DNA from: Actinomycetota bacterium
Lineage (GTDB): Bacteria; Actinomycetota; Thermoleophilia; Gaiellales; Gaiellaceae
Length of the DNA stretch: 5,041 nucleotides
Assembly (NCBI GenBank): GCA_005885085.1
Contig: VAXY01000165.1
Span: 1-5,041 of the forward strand
Reading direction: 5' to 3'
Positions 1 through 5,041 of this stretch are shown in pieces. Made by a program: the position numbers and the translations under genes. The notes below the pieces were generated by a model. It had not been told where the DNA came from, made no database searches, and saw only the letters and a list, made by a program, of their open reading frames with translations. Each line of letters begins with the position of its first letter. Within the stretch, counting starts at the first letter, position 1.

Positions 1-1
1 C

Positions 2-394
2 GGCGAGCTGCAATTTCCGGGCGGCGCACCGATCTCACGTCTCGAGATCGTCGTCGAGATCGGCAGGGCCGGGCCGGCGACCCACAAGAAACCGGGCCTC
101 TCGTTCATCCGCGTCATGCCGAGCGTGTTCGAACCGGAGTGGACCGGCGAGATCGACGGCGAGGTGCAGAACGATGACCCGGCGAAGACGATTCAGTACG
201 TCGAGCTGTCCGGAGTTGTGTTCGACAGCAGCGGGAACATCCTTGGCGGCGGGACCGGCTTCGCGGTCGCCACGCTTCCGCCCGCCGCTCGCATGGCTAT
301 GAAGATCTCGAACGGCCTCAACTCGATCCTCTACGGCAAGGCGGCGTCCGCGATGGTGTCGGTCGTTCCGCACTACCTGCAACAGCTCCCCTAG
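2..394 (+). CDS. C-terminal part of an unrecognised protein with an FxLYD-like beta-sandwich (5' end outside window)
   Basis: The frame is open from base 2 to a TAG at 392-394 and has G/C-rich third positions throughout. The gene therefore starts before the window, and the ATG at 116 is probably only an internal methionine. About 130 residues are visible. The second half reads YVELSGVVFDSSGNILGGG, then an alternating hydrophobic stretch and a Leu-Pro-Pro turn. This resembles the FxLYD fold (a strand, a 'D-x-x-G' turn, then a strand ending before a Pro-rich turn), a domain common in secreted or surface proteins of Gram-positive bacteria. The visible part has no signal peptide, membrane helix or catalytic motif. 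It ends 18 bases before the sugar transferase on the same strand, so the two are probably co-transcribed. The coding call is firm. The domain assignment is a resemblance only, and the function is unknown. Confidence 0.7.
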   Translation, partial: GELQFPGGAPISRLEIVVEIGRAGPATHKKPGLSFIRVMPSVFEPEWTGEIDGEVQNDDPAKTIQYVELSGVVFDSSGNILGGGTGFAVATLPPAARMAMKISNGLNSILYGKAASAMVSVVPHYLQQLP

Positions 395-412
395 ATCGCA
401 AAGAATCGGGCC

Positions 413-1036
413 GTGGACATCGTTCCGCGACCGATCGCAAAACGAGCGCTCGACGTCGCCGTTGCCCTGGCGCTGCTCGCCGGCTCGTTGCCGATCGTCC
501 TGCTCGTCGTCGCGGCGTACGCGCTCGACGTGCTGCTCGTCCCGGGCGACCGCGGTGGGCTCTTCTACCGCGAACCGCGAATCTCGCGCGGCCGCGAGTT
601 CGGTCTGATCAAGTTCCGGACGCTCCGCCACGACGTCCTCGGAGACGCAGGCGGTCACGCGCGCCCGCACGAGGCCGACCCCGAGAATCTGACCTGGCTG
701 GGCCGCCGGCTGCTGAAGCCCTGGTACCTGGATGAGGTTCCACAGCTCCTGAACGTCCTTCGCGGCGACATCAGCCTCGTGGGCCCGCGGCCCTGGCCGC
801 CCGCCATGGTGGAACGGCAGCGCGCGCAGGGCCTCAGGTACCGCGACGAGATCACCGCCGGCCTGACCGGCACGGCCCAGGTCACAAAGGGGCAACGCCG
901 GCCGTACGCCGATCTCGACCTCGCGTACGTCAGGCTGAGCCGCACGCTTTCGACCTGGGCACTCGTGCGTTACGACCTCGAGATCCTCGCGCGGACGGTC
1001 GGCGTGATTCTGCGCCGAGAGGGCTTGAGTTACTAG
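413..1036 (+). CDS. Small monotopic phosphoglycosyltransferase (bacterial sugar transferase family, PglC/WcaJ-type catalytic domain)
   Basis: This enzyme should transfer a sugar-1-phosphate from a UDP-sugar to undecaprenyl phosphate at the inner face of the membrane, the first step in building a surface polysaccharide or glycan. At 207 aa it has only the catalytic module, like PglC, and lacks the N-terminal helices of WcaJ-type proteins. Visible in order are: a KRALD start (residues 10-14); a hydrophobic re-entrant helix (about 15-42) with a Ser-x-Pro break near 25-27; FYRE and IKFRTL (51-71); the catalytic Asp-Glu pair D107-E108 in YLDEVPQLLNVLRGD; SLVGPRP (121-127); and GLTGTAQV (150-157). 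The residue before GLTG is Ala where the family usually has Pro. The GTG at 413 is the first start after an in-frame stop 18 bases upstream, which fixes the start, although no clear Shine-Dalgarno is seen. The sugar substrate cannot be read from the sequence. Confidence 0.93.
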   Translation: MDIVPRPIAKRALDVAVALALLAGSLPIVLLVVAAYALDVLLVPGDRGGLFYREPRISRGREFGLIKFRTLRHDVLGDAGGHARPHEADPENLTWLGRRLLKPWYLDEVPQLLNVLRGDISLVGPRPWPPAMVERQRAQGLRYRDEITAGLTGTAQVTKGQRRPYADLDLAYVRLSRTLSTWALVRYDLEILARTVGVILRREGLSY

Positions 1037-1051
1037 GGCTTGTGGAGACGT

Positions 1052-1066
1052 TCGGATTCGATCCGA
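1052..1066. terminator. Possible transcript-end hairpin in the convergent gap
   Basis: TCGGAT, a 3-base loop (TCG) and ATCCGA form a perfect 6-bp stem in the 49-base gap between the convergent sugar transferase and dehydrogenase genes. No T-run follows on either strand. It could be a U-less terminator acting in either direction, but a stem this short can arise by chance. Confidence 0.25.
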
Positions 1067-1085
1067 CTCGCTGGAAGGTGGATCG

Positions 1086-1862
1086 CTAGCCGGATTCCTC
1101 CGGCGTCACGTACGCCGAGCTGATGCCGCCGTCGACCACGAACGTCGCGGCGTTCACATACGACGACTCGTCGCTGGCGAGAAAGAGTGCGGCGTTGACG
1201 ATCTCGCGCGGCTGCGCGAGGCGGCCCATCGGGATGTGGACGAGACGGCGTTGCGCGGCCGCAGGGTCGTCCCCCCAGATCGCGAGCAGCAGGGGCGTCT
1301 CGACAGGCCCTGGGCAGAGCGCATTGACCCGGACACCCCGGCGCGCGAATTGCACGCCCAGCTCACGGGTCATCGCGAGCACGGCTCCCTTGGAGGCCGT
1401 GTACGAGATCTGCGAGGTGGCGGCGCCGAGCAGCGCCACGAATGAGGCGACGTTGATCACCGATCCCCCGCCGCGCTCGAGCAGATGGGGAATGCCATGC
1501 TTGCAGCAGAGGTAGACACCGCGCGTGTTGACGGCCTGAACGCGGTCCCAGGCCCCCGGATCGGTCTCGAGGATCGACGCGTCGTCGCCAGGCGCGATGC
1601 CGGCGTTGTTGTAGAGCACGTCGATACCGCCGAAGCGATCCGCTGTCGCGGCGTACATCGCCTCGACACTCGACGAATCGGCGACGTCGACCTCGAAGAA
1701 GAAGGCGTCGCCGGCGCCGGCCGCGGTCTCCTCCCCGCCTTGCCGGTCGACGTCCGCGACGCAAACCCGCGCACCCTCCGCGCAGAAGAGGAGGGCGGCC
1801 TCGCGACCCATGCCGCCGGCCGCGCCCGTGATCACCGCGACCTTTCCCTCGAGCCTTCCCAT
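1086..1862 (-). CDS. SDR-family NAD-type dehydrogenase (classical short-chain dehydrogenase/reductase)
   Basis: A complete 258-aa classical SDR, a cytosolic enzyme that interconverts an alcohol and a carbonyl using a nicotinamide cofactor. The glycine motif TGAAGGMG is at residues 12-19 and NNAG is at 85-88. The catalytic tetrad is N112, S140, Y154 and K158 (YTASK), followed by CPGPVETP at 183-190 and the C-terminal FVVDGG strand. Asp37, at the end of the second beta strand, favours NAD(H) over NADP(H) and so fits an oxidative, catabolic role. The ATG start places the Rossmann motif at the usual distance. It lies 18 bases after the amidotransferase stop, so it is probably the last gene of the minus-strand operon. 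Automated annotation may call it 3-oxoacyl-ACP reductase, but nothing nearby suggests fatty acid synthesis. In context it may oxidise the hydroxyl of a gamma-glutamylated amino alcohol; that substrate is an inference. Confidence 0.93.
   Translation of the reverse strand: MGRLEGKVAVITGAAGGMGREAALLFCAEGARVCVADVDRQGGEETAAGAGDAFFFEVDVADSSSVEAMYAATADRFGGIDVLYNNAGIAPGDDASILETDPGAWDRVQAVNTRGVYLCCKHGIPHLLERGGGSVINVASFVALLGAATSQISYTASKGAVLAMTRELGVQFARRGVRVNALCPGPVETPLLLAIWGDDPAAAQRRLVHIPMGRLAQPREIVNAALFLASDESSYVNAATFVVDGGISSAYVTPEESG
1089..1104. terminator. Possible hairpin at the 3' end of the dehydrogenase gene
   Basis: GCCGGA, a 4-base loop (TTCC) and TCCGGC form a perfect, GC-rich 6-bp stem. It covers the last codons of the minus-strand dehydrogenase, directly before its TAG. 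It sits 22 bases from the 1052-1066 hairpin, so the convergent region carries two stems in tandem. No U-tract follows, so a terminator role is tentative. Confidence 0.25.
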
Positions 1863-1880
1863 CAGGCGTCCGTGGCCGGA

Positions 1881-2591
1881 TCAGCTACGCGCACGGTATT
1901 CCCGGGCCTCGCGCACGAGCTCGTCGAAGAGACGCGCGTCCTCGCCCGCCTCCGGATGCCACAGCACGCCGAGCGCGAACCGCTGCTGCGGATCCTCGAC
2001 CGCTTCGATCGTGCCGTCCTCGGCGTACGCGGCGACGCGCAACCCGTCCCCCACGCGACCGAAGCCCTGATGATGGTGCGACTTCACCGGCGCGTGCTCG
2101 CCGAGAAGCGACTCCAGACGGGTTCCCTCCTGCAGCGTGACGTCGTGATCTGCGAACGTCCCGGGCGTGTGCTTGTGCTTCTCGTCGCCGACGACGTCCG
2201 GGAGATGCTGCACCAGGTCGCCGCCGCGAGCGATGTTCAAGACCTGGCTTCCGCGGCAGACCGCGAGCACCGGCATGTCGCGCGCGAGCGCGGCCTCGAG
2301 CAGTGCCAGCTCGGCGCGGTCGCGGTCGGGATGGACGCCGAACGTCTGCTCGTGAGGTTCCTGGTCGTAGAGCTCGGGGTCGAGGTCGGAGCCGCCGGAG
2401 AAGAGCAGGCCGTCGAGAGCGTCGAGGGTCTCTGCGATGGCCTCGTCGCTCGGGGGCACGAGCAGGGGCCTGCCACCGGCGCGCTCGACCGCGGCGACGT
2501 ACGCGGCCGGGACCAGCGCCGCTTCGGTGTCCCAGTAGCCCCACTTCGCCGCCGTGACGTACGTCGTGATGCCGATCACAGGTCTAGCCAC
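1881..2591 (-). CDS. Gamma-glutamyl-gamma-aminobutyrate hydrolase family protein (PuuD-like, peptidase C26, class I glutamine amidotransferase fold)
   Basis: This is a cytosolic hydrolase expected to cleave a gamma-glutamyl amide, as PuuD splits gamma-glutamyl-GABA into glutamate and GABA. The 236-aa protein is slightly shorter than E. coli PuuD. It shows PVIGITTY near the start, SGGSDLDPELY at 65-75, the nucleophile elbow VCRGSQ with Cys112, and SHHHQ at 171-175. The WHPE motif supplies His212 and Glu214, completing the Cys-His-Glu triad. All key residues are present, so it should be active. The GTG at 2591 overlaps the stop of the ligase gene by 8 bases (GTGGCTAG), and no Shine-Dalgarno is visible, which points to translational coupling. 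A second in-frame GTG at 2579 is possible, but would cut the protein to begin at the IGITTY strand. The pairing with the ligase directly upstream supports removal of the glutamyl cap added by that enzyme. Confidence 0.93.
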   Translation of the reverse strand: MARPVIGITTYVTAAKWGYWDTEAALVPAAYVAAVERAGGRPLLVPPSDEAIAETLDALDGLLFSGGSDLDPELYDQEPHEQTFGVHPDRDRAELALLEAALARDMPVLAVCRGSQVLNIARGGDLVQHLPDVVGDEKHKHTPGTFADHDVTLQEGTRLESLLGEHAPVKSHHHQGFGRVGDGLRVAAYAEDGTIEAVEDPQQRFALGVLWHPEAGEDARLFDELVREAREYRARS

Positions 2592-3918
2592 GTTCGTACA
2601 GGCGCTCGCGCTCGTAAGAGGTGACGGCCTCGTCGAAGAGGCGTTGCTCTGTCCGCGCGTAGTTCAGATAGTGGTCGATGACGTCGCCGCCGAGAGCGGC
2701 CCTGGCCATCGTCCCCTGCTCCAGCGCGTCGATTGCTTCGCGGAGGGTCGACGGAAAGCGCTCCGCGTCCGACTCGTACGCGTTCCCCTCGAGTGGCGCG
2801 GGCAGCTCGAGGCCTTGCTCGACCCCGTAGAGTCCGGCCGCGATCAGGGCCGCGAACGCCAGGTACGGATTGACGTCGCCGCCGGGAATCCGCGTCTCGA
2901 TGCGGGCCGCGGGCCCGTGGCCGACGATCCGAAACCCGCACGTCCGGTTGTCGTGGCCCCAGGCCAGCGTCGTCGGAGCCCACGATCCTGCCGCGTAGCG
3001 CTTGTACGAATTGATCGTCGGGGCGAGGAAGACGGCCAGCTCACGTGTGCAGGCGATCCAACCGGCGAGGAACTGCTTGAAGAGCTCCGACTCACCGGCA
3101 AAAGCGTTCTCCCGATCACGCCAGAGGCTCGAGTGGATGTGGCAGGAGCTGCCGATCCACGTGTGGTCGGGCTTGGCCATGAACGTGATCGAGCAACCGT
3201 TCAAATGCGCGATCTCCTTCGCACCGTTCTTGTAGACCGCATGGTTGTCGGCCATCGCGACGGCGTCGGCATAGCGGAAGTTCACTTCCTGCTGGCCGGG
3301 CCAGGCCTCGCCCTTCGAGCTCTCGACCGGGATGCCGGCCGCGTGCATTCCGTTCCGGATCTGACGCAGCAACGGCTCGTCGTAGGTGGTCGCGAGCACG
3401 TGGTAGTCGAGGATGTACGGCACCGACGGAGTCAGGTCCCGGTAGTGCTTTGCGTGCGCCTGCTCGTACGTCTCCCTGAGCAGGTAGAACTCGAGCTCCG
3501 ACCCGAACATGGGCTCGTACCCCGCCGTGCGAGCACGGTCGACCTGTGACTTGAGGACCTGACGCGGCGACGGCGTGACCGGGGAGCCGTCGTGCCAGAC
3601 CACGTCACACAGGACGAGGGCCGTCCCCTCGAGCCACGGGATGCGCCGCAATGTGCCCAGGTCGGGACGCATGCCGAAGTCGCCGTACCCCTGGTCCCAG
3701 CTCGCGATCGAGTAGCCGGGAATCGGCTCCATCTCCATGTCCAGCGCAAGCAGGTAGTTGCAGCCCTCGACGCCGTGGTCGGCAACGCCTTCGTCCAGGA
3801 AGTACTGCGCGTGCACGCGCTTGCCGAGCAGCCTCCCCTGCATGTCGGTGAACGCGACCACGACCGTGTCGATCGACCCGGCCTCGATGTCCGCTCTGAG
3901 CTCGTCCGGCGTCAGCAT
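2584..3918 (-). CDS. Glutamine synthetase family protein, probable gamma-glutamyl-amine ligase (PuuA/GlnA3/GlnA4-like)
   Basis: A 444-aa ATP-dependent ligase with the glutamine synthetase fold: an N-terminal beta-grasp domain (about 1-106) and a C-terminal catalytic domain. Metal and substrate residues are visible: E141 and E143 in SELEFYL; E204 and E211 in GEAWPGQQEVNF; H260 in CHIHSSLW; NSYKR at 303-307; and E341/R343 in RIETRIPGGDVNPYLAFAALIAAG. The flap that reads GYEAP in true glutamine synthetases reads GSWAP here, so the ammonium-binding Glu (Salmonella E327) is Trp313. The N-terminal region also lacks the usual FDGSS motif that carries Asp50. These changes fit ligases that join glutamate to an amine rather than to ammonia. 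The ATG at 3918 follows an in-frame TGA by one codon, which fixes the start; no accessible Shine-Dalgarno is seen. The gene is flanked by a permease and a gamma-glutamyl hydrolase, as expected for amine catabolism. The true amine (putrescine, ethanolamine or another) is not determinable here. Confidence 0.92.
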   Translation of the reverse strand: MLTPDELRADIEAGSIDTVVVAFTDMQGRLLGKRVHAQYFLDEGVADHGVEGCNYLLALDMEMEPIPGYSIASWDQGYGDFGMRPDLGTLRRIPWLEGTALVLCDVVWHDGSPVTPSPRQVLKSQVDRARTAGYEPMFGSELEFYLLRETYEQAHAKHYRDLTPSVPYILDYHVLATTYDEPLLRQIRNGMHAAGIPVESSKGEAWPGQQEVNFRYADAVAMADNHAVYKNGAKEIAHLNGCSITFMAKPDHTWIGSSCHIHSSLWRDRENAFAGESELFKQFLAGWIACTRELAVFLAPTINSYKRYAAGSWAPTTLAWGHDNRTCGFRIVGHGPAARIETRIPGGDVNPYLAFAALIAAGLYGVEQGLELPAPLEGNAYESDAERFPSTLREAIDALEQGTMARAALGGDVIDHYLNYARTEQRLFDEAVTSYERERLYERG

Positions 3919-3927
3919 CGTTCACAC

Positions 3928-3958
3928 GGAGGGAGCCGGACGGTGACCGGCTCCCTCC
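3928..3958. repeat. Perfect 12-bp inverted repeat (strong hairpin) between the permease and ligase genes
   Basis: GGAGGGAGCCGG (3928-3939), a 7-base loop and CCGGCTCCCTCC (3947-3958) are exact reverse complements. On the transcribed minus strand the stem begins 13 nt after the permease stop and ends 9 nt before the ligase ATG, so it fills most of the 53-base gap. No U-run follows, so this is not a textbook intrinsic terminator. It could be a U-less partial terminator, an mRNA stabiliser or processing site that sets different levels for the two genes, or a binding site for a dimeric regulator. The SD-like GGAGGGAG on the minus strand is inside the stem and too far from the ATG to serve it. Confidence 0.75.
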
Positions 3959-3971
3959 ATTGCGATCGAGT

Positions 3972-5041
3972 CTACGACGCAGGCGTCGCCACGGGCGGCG
4001 CCACCGTCTCGCCGTAACGGGCCTCGATTCGCGCCAGATCCTCTTCGGATCCCTGGACGACCGGACCCTTGAACCAGTGCCGCGCCGACACGAGCCACCA
4101 GCCGCCGACGAGCAGCAACGTGCCGATCACAGCGATCGGCGCGTAGTTGAAGCTGAGCCACGTGAACCCGTGCTTGAACGGGATCCCGGTCGGCGTGATC
4201 GGCAGGATGAACAGCACCGAGATGAACGCCACCCAGAGGACGGCGATCGTCCCGATCGGCCTGTACCAGCGCCCGAGCGTCCACTCGCCCGGCTCCCACG
4301 AGTCGCCCTCCCGCAAGCGCAGGAAGATCGGCAACGCGTACGCGATGTAGAGCCCGATCGTCGCGATCGACGTCACCGCCGCATAGGCGACGAATCCGGC
4401 GCCGACGCCGACGTCCTTCGAGAAGTACGCCGGGAACGCGCACAGGAAGGCGAGCACCGCAATCGCGAGCACGGCCATGTACGGCACGCGCGCCGCGTTG
4501 AGCCGCCGCCAGATGCGATGCCCGGGCGTCGCGCGATCGCGCGAGAACGCGTACAGCATCCGCGAGGCGGACGTGATCGATGACATCCCGCAGTAGAGCT
4601 GCGCGACGACCGTGATGAAGAGGGTGAATTCGGCGGCCTTCGTCCCCAGGGAGTCGACCCAGATCTGCTTCACCGCGAAGATGCCCGCGCCGGTCGCCGA
4701 GCCGTAGGCCTGGATCGCGAACGTCACGCCCAGCGCGAGGATGTAGTCGAACACGGCTGAGACGACGCACGACATCACGACACCCCGCGCAGCAGAACGG
4801 GACGCGTTCTGCGTCTCCTCGCTCATGTGCGCAGACGCGTCGTACCCGGTGAACGTGTACTGCGCCTGCAAGAGGCCGAGCAGGAGGACGAACCACAGCC
4901 AGCCGTGCGAGAAGCCGCTGTTGTTGATCGTCTTCGAGAACACAGTCCCGAACGACTGATGGTGATCCGGCTTGAAGATCAGGAAGCCGACGATGATCAG
5001 CACGCCGAAGACGTGCCACCAGACCGAGATGTCGTTCAGCA
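3972..5041 (-). CDS. APC-superfamily amino acid/amine permease, N-terminus outside the window
   Basis: A membrane transporter that probably imports the amino acid or amine consumed by the downstream enzymes. The frame stays open to the right edge, with residues LNDISVWWHVFG before the GTG at 5003, so that GTG is internal and the true start lies beyond the window. The 355 visible residues hold about eight hydrophobic segments (near 8-22, 48-66, 87-109, 136-155, 186-203, 212-240, 262-281 and 298-318), matching TM5-TM12 of a 12-helix APC protein. Family signatures are TGYDASAHMSEET (64-76) and SASRMLYAFSRDRATPG (157-173). These are typical of the GABA/choline/amino-acid branch, which includes fungal-like GABA permeases. 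The C-terminal tail (about 320-355) is cytoplasmic and ends in an Ala/Pro-rich stretch. It is the first visible gene of the minus-strand operon. Substrate specificity cannot be read directly; an amine or GABA-like compound is inferred from its neighbours. Confidence 0.92.
   Translation of the reverse strand, partial: LNDISVWWHVFGVLIIVGFLIFKPDHHQSFGTVFSKTINNSGFSHGWLWFVLLLGLLQAQYTFTGYDASAHMSEETQNASRSAARGVVMSCVVSAVFDYILALGVTFAIQAYGSATGAGIFAVKQIWVDSLGTKAAEFTLFITVVAQLYCGMSSITSASRMLYAFSRDRATPGHRIWRRLNAARVPYMAVLAIAVLAFLCAFPAYFSKDVGVGAGFVAYAAVTSIATIGLYIAYALPIFLRLREGDSWEPGEWTLGRWYRPIGTIAVLWVAFISVLFILPITPTGIPFKHGFTWLSFNYAPIAVIGTLLLVGGWWLVSARHWFKGPVVQGSEEDLARIEARYGETVAPPVATPAS

Noticed and set aside
43..62. 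Direct repeat CGAGATCG separated by four bases
   Set aside because: It lies inside coding sequence encoding LEIVVEI and is explained by codon use; it is too short to be meaningful.
35..895. A 286-codon minus-strand open frame opposite the sugar transferase and upstream gene
   Set aside because: Its Arg/Asp/Val/Gly-rich translation has no recognisable motif, and the opposite strand encodes a clear sugar transferase. It is a high-GC antisense shadow.
1869..1880. Small inverted repeat TCCG-TGGC-CGGA between hydrolase and dehydrogenase
   Set aside because: A 4-bp stem is expected by chance in DNA this GC-rich.
1485..2624. A 379-codon plus-strand open frame antisense to the dehydrogenase and hydrolase
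   Set aside because: It runs across the boundary of two well-supported minus-strand genes, and its composition is typical of a shadow frame.
2554..3549. A 331-codon plus-strand open frame antisense to the ligase
   Set aside because: There are no family motifs, and the minus-strand ligase carries all expected active-site residues in this interval.
3605..3925. Alternative GTG start at 3925 for a gene just upstream of the ligase ATG
   Set aside because: It is in a different frame from the ligase, and its product (MNDADAGRAQ...) is an Arg/Gly-rich shadow without motifs.
3922..5019. A 365-codon minus-strand frame overlapping the permease in another register
   Set aside because: It is Arg/Asp-rich and not membrane-like, whereas the other register gives APC signatures and regular hydrophobic helices.

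Overview
The window is high-GC DNA: third codon positions are mostly G or C, GTG starts occur, and long spurious open frames lie opposite real genes. Together with the gene content (an actinobacterial-type glutamine-synthetase-like gene followed by an amidotransferase and a short-chain dehydrogenase), this suggests an actinobacterium or related actinomycetota such as Thermoleophilia. The lineage is an inference and cannot be fixed from this sequence alone. There are no RNA genes, insertion sequences, CRISPR arrays or phage genes, and intergenic space is minimal.

Left part (1-1036, plus strand): the 3' end of an unrecognised gene whose C-terminal half resembles an FxLYD-type beta-sandwich, then, 18 bases later and in the same frame, a complete small phosphoglycosyltransferase (bacterial sugar transferase family). 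This looks like the end of a cell-surface glycan operon.

Middle (1037-1085): a 49-base convergent gap. Two short perfect hairpins (1052-1066 and 1089-1104) may mark transcript ends, although neither has a U-tract.

Right part (1086-5041, minus strand, read right to left): a tightly packed catabolic operon. It encodes an APC-superfamily permease (5' end outside the window), a glutamine-synthetase-fold gamma-glutamyl-amine ligase, a class I glutamine-amidotransferase-type gamma-glutamyl hydrolase (PuuD-like, start overlapping the preceding stop by 8 bases), and an NAD-type short-chain dehydrogenase. A perfect 12-bp hairpin fills most of the gap between the permease and the ligase.

Working model (inference): an amine is imported, capped with glutamate by the ligase, oxidised while protected, and released as free glutamate plus oxidised product by the hydrolase. 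The pathway resembles the Puu route for putrescine. However, the oxidising enzyme here is an alcohol-dehydrogenase-type SDR, and no FAD amine oxidase is present. An amino alcohol such as ethanolamine is therefore a plausible substrate. The aldehyde dehydrogenase expected in such a route is not in the window.
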